In this document: positions 35,931 through 48,401 of the stretch, piece by piece
Position numbering within the stretch: the stretch's first letter is position 1
How the letters are laid out: every line of letters starts with the position of its first letter
NCBI GenBank assembly: GCA_025716815.1
Contig: JAIXMN010000006.1
Span: 930,001 to 994,000, forward strand
Reading direction: 5' to 3'
Length of the DNA stretch: 64,000 bases
Source of the DNA: Dichotomocladium elegans
Taxonomy: Eukaryota > Mucoromycota > Mucoromycetes > Mucorales > Lichtheimiaceae
The notes under the pieces: generated by a model
Seen by the model: only the letters and a program-made list of their open reading frames with translations
What the model was told of the DNA's origin: nothing
The model's database searches: none
Made by a program: the position numbers and the translations under genes

Positions 35931-38409
35931 TTCTAAAGAGAGCCGGGAAGAAGTGAACAGAGCAGCGTAGTTCGCGTGGTTCGCAGCGAATTAGATAACC
36001 AGCAGCGGAACGAGAGCTCCTATTTCAGCAATAATTTCACAGTTCCTGTTTTAATTGCGTTTTACGTAGCTGACAACGTCTGTTTTACTTATCAGCATGT
36101 TTGGCGTAGAAAATATGTCTATTTTGTAGTTATTTTCTTTACATGCACCCCCAACCCCTATCCCCTCTTTTTTTTTTTTTTTTTACTCATCAACGCATTC
36201 GCGAATGCCATATACTCGAAAAGTCCAATGGCAGGGAGTGACGTCCTTTAAACATGGCGTAAAATGTCTTGGATGATACCAGTTCTTTCATTTCCTTTTT
36301 GCCCCTAGCAACTTGTAATAATAAAGTATTCCCAAACTTGCAGACCCACACTGGAATGGCCAAGACAAGGAAGTAAACTCATGCTAGCGTTCAGAGCTCA
36401 TACAAGTGGGCATTACAAACATGTCTGCTGTTTTGGATGTGACCGAACAACAAGACCAGCCTGGCGTGAAGCTGTTAGTATCGTTTCCATGAATCTGATT
36501 ATGTACGACGCCTGCCTTTGTAGGCGCTCAATGGGGCGAATGGTGTTCGGAACGCATGGCATCTACAATAGTACTTTAAAGATTTTCGGTAGCCTGTTTT
36601 TGGTTATGGAAGATATAACCAAGACGACCTGATTCCATCTTTGCATAGTTATCGACAAATGAATTGCTGAAACAGCTTTCTAAAACGATGAAGATCATGT
36701 CCCTGAGCGTCGTCATTATCGTCACGAACCATGAGAGGGTAACTATACCAACCCATGACTGTGATTCTGGTACCTACTGGACTTCGCGCTTCAATAGTCT
36801 AACCCTTAAGCATATGAGGAACGCTAATAGTTAGCCAACTCAAATGATAGCGAACCTTCAGGAAATATCAGCACGTAAATGGAGTACATCATAGAGGCGA
36901 TGCACCTCTGAAATTTTCTGCAGCTCATTGCTACATGTTCTTATGGCAATGGGGCGATTTCCTATGTCTTCATGGTCGGGGTTATCAACAATACAATGCC
37001 GACTTCAGCATCATTCGGTTGATTGTGCCGGCGTGAATCAGGAGTATTTTCCGCCCTGATTAAAGTGGCTACATCCTAAAAGTGAGTATCACTACGTGCG
37101 ATCTCAGCTATGCCTTTAAAAAATTGCACCAAGGGACTTATACGATGCATCATCTCATGCTATTCTTGGAGAGTCTCACGGCGCAGACGTGCATTACTGA
37201 CATTTTCACGTGCCTGAAGCACTGTCTCCGAACATGCACATAGATTTGTGCAAGCGAACCAAATTCGATGGTAAATGCTTCCATGAATTTCGGAAGTTGT
37301 AAGCACCTCCGCGTGAGCTCATGACAGAATGGTCCATATCGACACCCATTGAAGTGAAGCTTAAAGCTGTTGTATGCGCGGAAATCTTTGGAGCGCGCAT
37401 CTCTTCCACGTAGTAAATGACTGATTTCGTGGGGGAGGGGGGCGCGTGGGATTCAGTCCAGGAAGACACACTGTACCTTGAAGACAACAGAGAGAAAATC
37501 GCGATGAGGTGATAGAGAATGTTGAGACACGCTTTTCAATTGTCATGCGTGCATGACAAGGGCCACGTTCTGGATCGATTCGGACCGAAGAAAAATCTTT
37601 CCGGCTCTATATCACTTGTACGGTGAACAGTGTTGTGATGCTTGGGCTACAGATTATATTAGGTTATTCGTCTGTATAAGAGCAAAGCGTAAATCCCAAA
37701 CTAACCGGGGGTCCTGTTGCAGCACCTTGGTCAACATTGGTAGGATTCATTGGACATTCACGATGCGAGCGCCATGAATGATCGAGCTGATCGCGACTCA
37801 CACATTGTTGTTCAGATTTTCCATCCTCTTCCTGGCAGAGATTATCGTCATTTTGAGCGCGAGCAGCCAATCATGCAGGATTCACCAGACAATTGCGATG
37901 GCTGGTACGCTGATGACCTGGAATGCCGCAGCTGAGACAGATAGGTGTAGTCATGATAATACTAACTGTAATAAAGAGAAATGTTTTGGTACAAAAGTAA
38001 AGGCCAAGCTTTTTTGGCGATGCAAACTGGTCTTATTGGGCTTATCAATCTGATCATTTTTCTCTGCTCGCTCGCTCTCGTAAATGTACCATCTAGTGGG
38101 CGTTGTCCAAGTTCAATGGGTATCCTGGACAGGAGACAGAGACCTCCAAGCGAGTGGGACCGACCAGAAGGTAAATCGATTTTCCAGATAACGCTGGCGG
38201 CTCTAGAAATCCATAAGGAATATGGCGATGTCAGAGATAGAGACTGGAAAGGTGCCTCGTCAAGCAAAACCATTACAAATGAGTTGTTTACAGAGATGAG
38301 GAAGCCGAATAACAATTGTAAAGTGACTATATTTACTCTATACTGATCCGATCGTTTATTCACCTTGAGAGCATCATTGCAAGCGGAACATACAGGATGA
38401 CCAACGATG
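35931..38409. other. Gene-poor interval upstream of the Snt2-like gene
   Basis: 2.5 kb with a T-rich tract at 36168-36185. Several short open frames exist on both strands, none with a recognisable domain. It presumably includes the Snt2-like promoter (35931-36300). Confidence 0.4.
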
Positions 38410-39654
38410 CTAAAGTTTGCTTGTGTTTTTCTCGAATACGACAGGATTAACGAGGTTTCCAATGCCATCAATAAAGATCTCGCAGACATCCTTGTCCTTT
38501 AGCCACACCTGTGGGGAGCGGTTTGCGCCCACCCCGTGAGGCGTGCCAGTGATGATAACCTCGCCTGGCTGGAGGGTCGTTCCCTGTGACAGGAAGCTCA
38601 CGAGTGTGGCCACATCAAAGACTGTTTTGACGGATAAAATGAGTTTCAAAATAGAGGACGGGGTTTGCGCTATCGCAGAGGGAGACACACATACTCATAT
38701 CGCTTGTATTAAAGTCTTGAAGAACTTTGCCGTTCACTTTAGTGCCTAGACGAAGGTTATTTGGGTCCTTGATAAGCTTGGAGGACACGATCATTGGGCC
38801 AAGCGGATTAAACGTATCAAAGCCTTTGCCGAAACACCACTGGCCGCCGCATAGTTGGATTTGCCATTTCCGAGCCGATACATCATTGCAGATCGTATAG
38901 CCTTATCGCGCAAGCGATGTTAGATTCTTACCCTCATTTCTAGCACTCCGTCTTTGAGGATCAATACAAACCAGCAACGTAATCAAGCGCATCCTCCTTG
39001 CGCACGTCCTTGCATGGCTTGCCGATGATCACGGCAAGTTCAGCTTCATAGTCGACCTGGCCGTCTTGGCAAATGGGGGGAACAACGATCGGGTCCATTG
39101 GACCAATGGTTGTTAATCCAGGCTTGAGAAAAACAATCGGGTTCTTTGGTAACGTGGGGGCTTTAATCTCCTCCGCATGTCGCACATAATTCAGACCGAT
39201 GCCGCGATAAAAGGCCGGAAGAAGTGGAGGTAAGATCTGTTCACGTTACACGAATCTATGTCAGCCGCATCTCGTCCTCTTTCTGATGACACACATTCCT
39301 GTTGTTAAATCCGCACCTTTTTGACAGGTACAACCGTACTCGTCACTCGGTGAGCACCAAAGATCTCTCCCTCAATTAGGTATGCAGTGAGTTTACCGCT
39401 GGTTACGTCCGATGCGGTCATCTGGTCCCCACTTAGGAGAGGTTGGCCGTAGCGAATGTTACCGTGCCGGTCCTCAAATCTATTAAATCGACAGTGAGGA
39501 ACGATATCTCCCTCGATGGTACTTAGCATAAGATATACCTGATCAAGCGGGTCCACTCCGTTGCAATCTGTAAATCATTCAGTCAGCACGATATTCCAGG
39601 AGGAAACGGGATGTACTGTATCCAGAGGAAATTACGTACAGTGGTTTGGTTCAT
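38410..39654 (-). CDS. Fumarylacetoacetate hydrolase (FAH) family protein
   Basis: FAHD1/FAHD2-type hydrolase or decarboxylase of small oxo-acids. Six exons in phase (39654-39640, 39567-39539, 39479-39317, 39236-38972, 38901-38695, 38621-38410) give 296 residues. Seen: TEWTRLIRFEDRHGNIRYG at the N-terminus, FYRGIGLNYVRHAEE, metal-binding acids in VDYEAELAVIIGK, GYTICNDVSARKWQ, then FGKGFDTFNPLGPMIV, and a C-terminal GEVIITGTPHGVG, all standard for the FAH fold. Exons 1 and 2 are only 15 and 29 nt. The substrate is unknown; FAHD proteins include acylpyruvases and oxaloacetate decarboxylases. No mitochondrial presequence is evident. Confidence 0.92.
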
Positions 39655-39800
39655 AGAGAAAAAAGAAATTGGAGAAAGAAGAGTGGGGTAAGTCGGCAAT
39701 GGAAAATTTTATCACTTATTGCGGGGAGTCTATCCTATAAGAGGTATGCAGTAGCAAGGAATACGTCAGCATCTGTCGAAGATCCTTTGGTTTATTGCCC

Positions 39801-41143
39801 TTAGAAATTATTAAGCACTATCAAATGGGAAATGTTAACAGCACTACGACAGAGTGGACATTCCGGCTGGACAGACGATCGAAAGATGAGACATTGTGCC
39901 ATAATGCAATCCTAAAAACGCATACCTTGTTTTGGCACCATTCCACAACACAGCTCCAGCAGAAAAGATGGCCGCACGGTGTGGATGTGGTGACTTTGCG
40001 TGGCTCAAGGCACAGTGCGCACTTGTAAAACTGCAATTCCTCTTCGTTCAGCTCTTGCTCCTTCTGGGTGCTGTCTCCGCCGCCACTCTCCGAAACCTTA
40101 TCATCAAATTTGTCCATAAAGTCGAAGTCATCTTCATCTACGACCTCTTCCCTGGGCGCATCACTGCTCCGGGACTCCTCCTCGTCAAGTTTGACATTTT
40201 CCAGGGCCTCCTGCTCGCGCAATCTCCTCCTGCTCTCCATATGTTTGCTAACACCAAGATATCCCTGGATAGCCAACTGAGCAACAAGCAAAGCGCCGAG
40301 AACTTCGTAACCCACGCGCTGCTCATGGGGGCCTAACTGCCGCGTGAAGATCTGTCATGGCAAAGTTTGAATGGTGAGCATTAGATCCGTTATTTGCAGA
40401 TGGGTGTGGATTGAAACTCACATAGCGCGTTCCGGTGATACGTTTAGAAAAGCTGTAATAAGCGCCCACAAAATAAAAGATCGCTAGGTGCATCGGCCTA
40501 ACAGCTTTCTGGAAGACTTCTTGCAATGTTGGCAGCCAAGTCTGGACCAGCCGACTCAATCTGTCTTTGTGTGTTTCGGAATGATTCTGATGGATTTGCG
40601 ACGGTGGTCTACGCCCGCGGCGTTTAAGCTCGGCAACACCGCGACTATAGATATAAGGAAGGAGCGTGTGGGCAAAAACAAGGGATATACGTCGCTGGTC
40701 GATCCATTTGTCAGGATCATGCATAGATCTGTAATAAACATAGCCGCAAGACTTACTAGCAAACCTGGATAAAACTCCATCGTGCGATTGACCTGGACTA
40801 GATCGCAGTATTCCTCACCGAGTGTCTGGGTGCCTAGGCGATGAGGGAGAGTTCAGCAACGAAAAGAAGAAGGAGGACGTGATGTTCCATACCAAGCAAA
40901 GTGGTCAGGCCATAATAGCAGAAATCCGAAAATGTATGGATCTCCTTTTGCCACTGATGCTGAAAGCGAGAGCCTTAATTTTATGCAAAGCGTGAGCACC
41001 ACCCCCTCTTCTCGAGCGCCCCAAGCGGTAACACATTCCGGCTTTCTAAAGCTATTACCCAAGAAAAGTTGACAGACGGCTGACATTTGCTCCTGCAGCA
41101 GTGTCAGGTAATAGACGTCTTTTTGATTCGCACGGACTGCCAT
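39801..41143 (-). CDS. PEX10: Peroxisome biogenesis RING peroxin PEX10
   Basis: Peroxisomal membrane E3 ligase subunit that works with PEX2 and PEX12 to ubiquitinate the import receptor PEX5. Exons 41143-41059, 40973-40893, 40833-40757, 40694-40422, 40351-39926 and 39866-39801 give 335 residues. Seen: [68 protein letters not shown], membrane segments near [19 protein letters not shown] and [15 protein letters not shown], an acidic loop, then the [36 protein letters not shown] and [10 protein letters not shown]. All RING ligands are present. It is divergent from PEX12, 288 bp away. Confidence 0.96.
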
Positions 41144-41431
41144 TGTGTTTTACTTCGTCAGCTCAACCAAGGCTTTTTTCACCTATTCTCCCCTTCCACG
41201 CTACTTGCTTATGTCTGGTTGCGCTCCAGAAGGAAAATTGAGGTTCATCGTTGGCTTGGCTAATGTTCGCACGGGGGACGGCGGTTTATCATCGGCGGTA
41301 GACATTATGAGTAATCGCAATTAAAAAAGCAATGAACCCAGCTATTTATATTTGGAAGAGCCCCTACTTTCGCACCATAGGCTTTTGAAAGACAGCTTTT
41401 GCTTATTCATTCAGAAACACGTACGCATACG
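41144..41431. promoter_or_regulatory. Shared bidirectional promoter of PEX10 and PEX12
   Basis: 288 bp separate the two ATGs of oppositely transcribed partner genes. The region holds a CGG-rich patch (41272-41300, CGGCGGTTTATCATCGGCGG) that could bind a Zn2Cys6 factor, and a TATTTATATT element (41343-41352) about 80 bp before the PEX12 ATG. Motif roles are inferred. Confidence 0.55.
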
Positions 41432-42891
41432 ATGGAGTTCATGAGCGCTTTAAGCTCACAGGAGGATGGTTTCCGTCCCTCTCTGTTCGAGTTGGATGCA
41501 CAGCAAAAGCTCCGTGAGTTATTACAACCTGCAGTTCAATACGCAGTTGCTGTATGTACCCGAGCGACGACAAAGATGATCTCCACTTTAGCCTACGCTA
41601 ACTTCCTTCTCCCCCCCATTGGGAACCATTTCGGCACATTTTATAGATCTATGCACAGCGTTATCCTCGATTCCTCATTACACTAGTCAACAATCATGAG
41701 GAGTTCTATGCTATCCTGATGTTGCTTATTGAACGGCATTATTTAAAGGAATGGGGTAAAGCTCATATTGGGTGATAACGCAAGCACGTGAAATTGATGA
41801 TCTCTTTTTTTTTATCGCTCCTTCCAGGCGCATCTTTTGCAGAGAATTTCTATGGCCTAAAACGAGTGTCATCCGAATATCTAAAGAGCAGCGCAGCCAA
41901 GTTCAACTCGACAGTGAACGGTCAGACGTCCACTGCTCCCGCTCTCAGCCGGTCCGAAATCAACAAGTCATTGCTTGTGCTTGTTGGACTTCCATATATC
42001 AAATGCAGGCTGGACCTGTTGTATTCAAAGGTTTCGGGCGGTCAAACAGCATCTCTTTTTGGTAGAAACGAGCAGGAAGAGGAAGAGGAAGAGGAAATGA
42101 GCAATCCAGAGACAACCGCGCGGCGGAAGCTTCTGATTCGTCTAACAAGGCTATTCCGTTGCATTTATCCATACATCAATGCCGGCTATTACGGTGCCAA
42201 TCTTGCGTATAATATCGCCTACATGTTTGGCAAGACAAGGTACTATACTCCCTGGCTTCACATGATCGGGCTGGAGATTAAACGCATGAGCATGGCAGAT
42301 TATGTAAGGAATGTCAGAAAAGCGCAAGCACGCAGCGATAATTTACCTTTACGTTCTATATAGCGATCTTACTACGAGAAATTGGAGACCAATGGATCCA
42401 AAGAGGGCCGGCGATCGCCGTTACAGTTCATATCCGGTGTGTTCGGAAAGGTGATCGAGTTTCTTAAAGTGCTCCTTCCCATGTCCATCTTCTTTTACAA
42501 GTTCCTGGAGTGGTGGTATTCCTCCGAATTTGCTCGCGGACGCAATGCAAGTGCGTTGGGAGATGATGAGCAAGGCGCACTAATACCTCCCCCAGAGAAA
42601 ACAAAGGTATGTATAGTGGACATAAAGACCGGACGCAATCCCGTGAACTTACTGGAATATGCTGAATAGCCTGATTCTCGAGGCACACCTGTGCCAAATA
42701 CGCCTAACACATGTCCTTTGTGTCTCGTATGTCCCATCAACAACCCAACAGCGTTACCATCTGGCTATGTATTCTGTTACACCTGCGTTTACCGTTATGT
42801 CGAGGAACATGACCGATGCCCAGTGACCTGGATAAAGACGGAACGTAACATAAAGGATCTGACCAAAGTCTATGCCGACGGAAGCCTATAA
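41432..42891 (+). CDS. PEX12: Peroxisome biogenesis RING-like peroxin PEX12
   Basis: Second subunit of the PEX2-PEX10-PEX12 ligase/retrotranslocation channel. Exons 41432-41551, 41647-41755, 41828-42303, 42364-42606 and 42670-42891 give 389 residues. Seen: RPSLFELDAQQKLRELLQPA, YAQRYPRFLITLVNNHEEFY, ASFAENFYGLKRV, LLVLVGLPYIKCRLD, LFRCIYPYINAGYYGANLAY, a helix KVIEFLKVLLPMSIFFYKFL with EWWYSSEF, then a C-terminal RING-like domain CPLCLVCPINNPTALPSGYV, FCYTCVYRYVEEHDRCPVTW. As in other PEX12 proteins, the RING lacks part of the ligand set. Start taken at 41432. Confidence 0.96.
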
Positions 42892-42967
42892 ACAGCTATA
42901 GGGCGTGCTGCGACAAATACTTTTTTTTATTATGATTACGGTTTCTTTTTGTGTACATTTTATGCTT

Positions 42968-44235
42968 CTAATTACTTCGTGAAAGAAGTTGTTTATCAAA
43001 TACTTTGACCAATTTATGGTTTGGGCGTTCTTCGCCGCCAAAGAATGGCTCGATAGCAGTGCTTACAGTAGCATCAAACAATTCTTGCACAACATGCTGA
43101 AGTTTCTTGCCGGTCTGCTTGAAGTCCGGGAACTAGAGAGGCTTGAGATGAATAACTGCGGTTGTTATGCAAGGCGGGTTAGCGGAAAACTTACTGCGTT
43201 TGCTTCCAAGAAGTAAACATTCATGTCCTCATCGATCAGGAAATCAACGCCAAATAGTTCAAAGGCATTTGGAATGGCCTGAAAGGTAGTCATTTCGCTC
43301 GAGCAAGCATCGAAAACATCGGCAAGAATATGCTGCATCTTGACAAAAATAGCATCGAGATCAACCTGGGATACACCCGCCTCAGCAAGTTCCCAAAACA
43401 GCCTGACAGATGCACTTTCTTCAAAGTCAGCGTGATCGGTCTGGATGCAGGTGTTGGTGATGTGAGCAAGTGGTTCGGAGAGGTCATCAAGATTGTATTC
43501 CTTTAGAGCAAACAAGGCAAGCATATCCCGATAAAGATACACCTTGATGTTCCCCACGGCCAATACATAGGCACGCACATGAAACTTGCGGTTATTGACC
43601 AGCAAGGGCCTGTGGACGTAACGCTGGATCACCCATTCTCGCACCTGTGTCAAATCCTCCTGTCCGTACTCATCATCATCATCTTCTTCTTCTTCACTGT
43701 CGCTTTCATCTTCTTCAAAGATAGAATATAACTGGTCGAGCGAATTAAACACGTGGATACCAGCCGCCTTGTTGGCCATACTTGGCTTAATGATGAACAC
43801 GTGCTTTGGCTCCCCAGTTTCTTCGTTCTCGCGCAGATCACGCTCCACCTCGAATGCCTCATTCAGCGCCTCGTCAAAATAGTCAATGTGATCAAGCTCG
43901 AAGAGCCACGTTTCAGGTATCGCTTGGCGCAGGATGCTGTCCGGATACTTCGACAGGTACTTGGTGACATTGTAAGCGAATTGTGCTTTGCGAATAAGCC
44001 CTTTGCGAATGCAGTAAGCGTTCGCCATAGTAGAGTCTTCCTTGGCGGACACCAGCGACCAGTTGATGAGTTCGTACTCGAGCCATTGCAAAGCGACAGT
44101 TGAATCGGGAGTGGTCTCGGCATTATCAGGTGCGATGTCTTGATTAATGTCCCATTCCAGCTTGCTGTTTTGCAATGCCCGGATCACAGCATCCCTTGAG
44201 TAAGGTTCGTCGAGGTGCACCTGTGCCCGTCGCAT
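42968..44235 (-). CDS. Tubulin-tyrosine-ligase (TTL) domain protein
   Basis: ATP-grasp ligase of the TTL family, similar to the fungal Pby1/TTL group, which may glutamylate or otherwise ligate amino acids to a protein substrate. Exons 44235-43195 and 43132-42968 give 401 residues. Seen: HVFIIKPSMANKAAGIHVF (ATP-grasp Lys and loop), an acidic insert of about 20 Asp/Glu (near residue 175), WVIQRYVHRPLLVNNRKFHV, RAYVLAVGNIKVYLYRDMLA, HITNTCIQTDHADFEES, FELFGVDFLIDEDMNVYFLE with the metal-binding Glu and Asn, and FPDFKQTGKKLQHVVQELFD. The + strand neighbour PEX12 ends 77 bp away. The first in-frame ATG is at 44235. Confidence 0.88.
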
Positions 44236-45323
44236 GGAAAAAAGTATAGGGACAAACACCAGCGAAATTTTTTTCCCGTCTCACAAGCTCATTGGGGGAG
44301 ATGTTCGGGTGCTCCACAAGGGCCCCCTCCCCCACAGGCCTGTTTGTTGTAGGAGAGAGGATGGGTAAGTTTCCCACTTCTGAATCGATGAGGACATGAG
44401 ACATAAATACACACACTTTGGGAAAAAACCAAAAAGTAAATGTCGCACCAAAAAATAGGAAGGCGTTTTCCAGCGGGTTCCTTGATCAGGTCTCCACGTG
44501 ATGAAACAACCGTGGAAATAACTATAACACGTGGTGGATCCTTTCACCCTCATCCGCCGTCAGGTAACAATAATTTTTTCCCTCCTCGGAACTTGGCCAG
44601 AAATGCAATTACATGAAAACTTCCCGTTTGCAAATGCGTCATTTACTCGAAATTAAGAGGTAAAAAAAAAAAAAAATACGGGACCCCATACCCTTAAGCA
44701 GACTCCCCGCACCACACACTCTCTCCTGGTTGTTGATGTATGTGCATCCTCTATCATAACTGCAGCCTAAAAACAAATAATTATACAAAAACAACGACGG
44801 GTGAATAGCAGCAAACACATCGAAGTTTAAATGGGCTTCCTCAGGAATGGATAGCTTGTTCGGTGGGTCCGGTCATGTCCTCCGAGCGTTATGAAGACTA
44901 GGATAGAACCACTGCCTTACCACAAACGGCTATGTAAAAAGTCCCTCATATGGTCACCTCCTTGCAGAGACAAACTGTGTTTGCCGGCTAATCCATGTTT
45001 GCACCATCGACATGGCCGCTTTTGCAACCATGAATAGGCCAGCTGGGTGGGCTCCATACGCAGATCACCGCCAGCATCATTTTCTCACACGGGGGTGGGT
45101 TTGGGGGAGCGTGGAGAGGAAAATCAATTTCCCTTTTCTGGTCCACAAAAATTTCGAAATCAGATGATTGTGAGCCATTGTGGCCACATTCAGCAGCGTG
45201 GCAGAAAGTCCAATTGGTGTTTCTCTCACCCCATCATCTGACCACAGTTATATTATTTCGACAGCACTCATTTCCTTTCTCTACTCCTTCTTATTCTTTC
45301 CATTTTTTTCTTTAAGAATAAAC
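44236..45323. other. Divergent intergenic, TTL / arrestin
   Basis: 1.1 kb holding the promoters of the TTL-like gene and the alpha-arrestin. It includes a poly(A) run at 44664-44677. No gene was recognised. Confidence 0.45.
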
Positions 45324-46682
45324 ATGGACCGTATTCGATCTGCTGCCCGAGTAAATCTTTTGCTGGAGAATGACCAACTGACTATGTATGGATCTGCATC
45401 AGAATCTGCAGGTTGCGTACTTCGCGGCGTTCTTGAGGTAGAGGTACAAGAACCAATAAAGGCCAAGGCAATCAGCCTGAGATTCTATGGCAAAATGATT
45501 ATTACTTGGACTGAACGTAAGTCCTTAGAAGATTGAAGGAAAGTGTAATTGGTTGATAACTGATCTCTCTGTTTTGGTTTGCAAGTCGTTGGGAATGGAC
45601 ACGAGCGACTCTTTCACGATGATCGTTTACTGATCAACCACACATGGGAGTTTCTCCCAAAGTCACATAAACTTCACTGTCTCGAACCGGGCAATTACAC
45701 ATATGAATTTGAGCTTCCTCTCCCTGGGGACTTACCTGAATCGACACAGATCGCATCCTTCTACGTTGTCCAGTACAGGCTTAAGGCTACCGTGGAACGT
45801 GCCCGCTTCTTCCCCAATATAACTTCGAGGCGTGCGGTCCACGTGTATCGCCAGCTTTCACCACTTACTGAAGATTTTATGGAGCCTGTTACAATTGCTA
45901 ATCACTGGGCCAATAAGCTTGACTATGAGATCAGCATTCCAACTAAAGTTTTCTGTCTCGGTGATCAGATTCCTGTATCAATCCAGGTAACGCCTCTCAT
46001 ACCAGACATCAGGATACGACATCTTTCCTGCACCTTCAAGGAATACATGGTGTGTCGTGCGAGCTCTGGCTGGTTCGGCGGCCAGTCGCGTTCACAAGGC
46101 CGCATCATCCATTTTTCCCGGGACGAGAGCCTCGGCAAGACAAACAGCAGCACCGACGATTCTTTTGTCGTGTGGGAGAAGAACATGGCGATACCGGTCC
46201 CAAGCTCGAATGACCTGATACAATGCAATGTTCTGAATGATGCAGTTCGCATCCGTCACAAACTCAAGTTTGTAATGTCCATTGAGAATCCAGACGGGCA
46301 CGTCTCTGAGCTCCGCGCGGCTCTGCCCATCCATATATGTTCTATCAATAACACGATGGGTCTCCCATCGTATGACGAGACCTGGCGAACCATCCCGTAC
46401 GATCCGGCGATTATGGTTGCATTACTGAGCAATCGAAACACGGTCAGGGAAAACAATGACACAGAAACGCCGCAGCAACGGCGCAGACGGCTACCTTGGT
46501 TTTTTACCAGCACAGGGGAAGACGAAGAAGAGGAGACCTACGACAGATCCACTGCCGTTCCCTTACCATCCTACAATTCGATATTTTCCTGCGCAAACAC
46601 TTGTGGAAGCTCCGAGATTGAGACGTCTGTGCATGGGTCAGGGCTGCCCACGTACGATGAGCTCTTGTGCTTATCACAATGA
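45324..46682 (+). CDS. Alpha-arrestin (ART-type ubiquitin ligase adaptor)
   Basis: Adaptor that links membrane cargo to Nedd4/Rsp5 ligases for endocytosis. Exons 45324-45516 and 45586-46682 give 429 residues. Arrestin_N: GCVLRGVLEVEVQEPIKAKA with ISLRFYGK, WEFLPKSHKLHCLEPGNYTY, EFELPLPGDLPES. Arrestin_C: VFCLGDQIPVSIQVTPLIPD, VRIRHKLKFVMSIENPDGHV, ELRAALPIHI. The C-terminal tail has three LPxY motifs (LPSYDE, LPSYNS, LPTYDE) in place of PPxY, suited to WW domains, and a basic patch QQRRRRLPW. An ATG upstream in the same frame is possible, but it would add a hydrophobic stretch atypical of the family, so 45324 was chosen. Confidence 0.9.
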
Positions 46683-46961
46683 TTATTATTATACCCTTCC
46701 CTGCAGAAATGAGAAACAACCGTTACTTTCTGTTCGCGTATACCTCCGCACATTCACTGTAAATATGATATCTCGCATACTCTTAATGGGAAAAAAACGT
46801 AATCTGTGCTAGTTGCTTCGTTATTGATACATGATCGGGCGTTTGTGCCACGGTCGAACAAATACGATGTGCTCCGGGAAATTTCTGAAGGTGTGGTTTG
46901 GCCCATAGGCTCTCCTTACTCACGCCGCCTCGCACTCCGGCTCCACTTTTATTTTTGCAGC

Positions 46962-47990
46962 ATGCGGTCGATAACCAGTCTCTGCGACATTCTTGAGAGC
47001 AGCAAATACTCCACTATTGCCTGTGACATTTACGGTGTACTCCACAATGGCGTCAAGCCATATCCGTTCTCTCGCGATTGTTTGCGGCAATTAACCGATT
47101 CAGGTGAATGTGAAGTTGTTCTCCTTTCCAACTCGACACGCCTGGGCCACATGCTCGAGCGCGACTTGGAAACAAAGTACGGGATCCTGCGTAATTCCTA
47201 CAGCGAAATTCTTTCAAGTGGGGATCTGACCCAGCTTTTTTTGAAGCACTGTGTCATTGCCTGGACTCAAGACCAATGTGACATGAGTCCTTGCAATGCC
47301 ACGGCATTCCAGGGCGAGCACAGCCGAGGTTTTTACTCGCCTGCTGAGTTTGTCCGGGAGCACTGGAAGTCTGGGCGGTTCTTCCTGATGGGCCGAGATG
47401 ATTACCACGGACCACTCTACAGACCGTTCTTGCCAACATTGACCCGAGTCGACGACTGGCAAGACGATGCGATTGATTTTGTGATCCTCGGGATGATTGT
47501 GGATCTTGCCGGATCGCCCGGCCACGTCAATCCGTACGACGAGCAGAGTGTCCGGGAGCACTACCGGGCGTTCCTCGAGCACCATCGTGCACGGGACACC
47601 GTGTTTGTTTGTGCTAATCCGGATGTTTGGGCGCCCAACGGCGAGCGAGGTCTGCTCGCCTGCCCGGGCTTTATCGCTCAACTTTACCGCGATCTCGGTG
47701 GCACGGTCTTGTACTTTGGGAAACCTTTTCCGACCATCTACTGCTATTTGCTGAACGCGAAAGCTTCGGGTGCATCCCGTCGTGTCTTGTGCGTGGGCGA
47801 TAACGTATCCACCGATGTTCAAGGCGCACGGCAAGCAGGTCTGGACGTCGTCATGGTGCTAGGCGGGGTTCATGCTGATCATATCGACTTGCACGATCCT
47901 GATGCGGCTCTCGCCGACGTTCGTGAGCTGTGTGCTAAATACAAGACGATGGAGCCCACATTTATCATGCCGTACATGAAGTATGAATAG
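46962..47990 (+). CDS. HAD superfamily IIA hydrolase
   Basis: Cytosolic-looking phosphatase of the NagD/PGP-like IIA subgroup, closest by motif to the TIGR01459-type proteins. Single exon, 342 residues. Motif I CDIYGVLHNG contains the nucleophile Asp and the GVLHNG signature; motif II is VVLLSNSTR; the cap holds DFVILGMIVDLAGSPGHVNP; motif III Lys is in YFGKPFPTIY; motif IV is CVGDNVSTDVQGARQAGLDV. The frame is open upstream of the ATG, and a TTTTTGCAG lies just before it, so a 5' exon cannot be excluded. The substrate is unknown. Confidence 0.85.
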   Translation: MRSITSLCDILESSKYSTIACDIYGVLHNGVKPYPFSRDCLRQLTDSGECEVVLLSNSTRLGHMLERDLETKYGILRNSYSEILSSGDLTQLFLKHCVIAWTQDQCDMSPCNATAFQGEHSRGFYSPAEFVREHWKSGRFFLMGRDDYHGPLYRPFLPTLTRVDDWQDDAIDFVILGMIVDLAGSPGHVNPYDEQSVREHYRAFLEHHRARDTVFVCANPDVWAPNGERGLLACPGFIAQLYRDLGGTVLYFGKPFPTIYCYLLNAKASGASRRVLCVGDNVSTDVQGARQAGLDVVMVLGGVHADHIDLHDPDAALADVRELCAKYKTMEPTFIMPYMKYE

Positions 47991-48401
47991 TTTATTTCGT
48001 GCTCTTACCTTCACCCGCATATAAAAATAGGGCAGAAAGCCCTAATTTAGAAAGCTGTTTTGTCGGTTGGACCGGCATAAGAGCTCAAAGGCACGCCACC
48101 CACCCCATTTCTTTTTATTCTTTTTTTTTTTTTTATTCTTTGCAAAACGACATATACATAAAATATCACCCTCCATACAAACCGCCCAGGATGTATAATC
48201 AACCCATTTATATGGATTCGATCCATGCAAAGCACACATATTTAAGGAAATTCTGCGGTTGCATGGCCTTAAAAGCCGGATGTTTTTTGGCAAGCATCAT
48301 ATGGTTGGTAAGGATACATCGCATGATAGCAGAACAGAGGGGGGCGGTTGTCCTCTTCGAAACAGATTAAAAACATTCAGACCCTTAGGGAATTAATCTG
48401 T
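47991..48401. other. Intergenic
   Basis: 3' region of the HAD gene with T-rich tract (48117-48135), and upstream DNA of the membrane-protein gene. Nothing else was recognised. Confidence 0.4.
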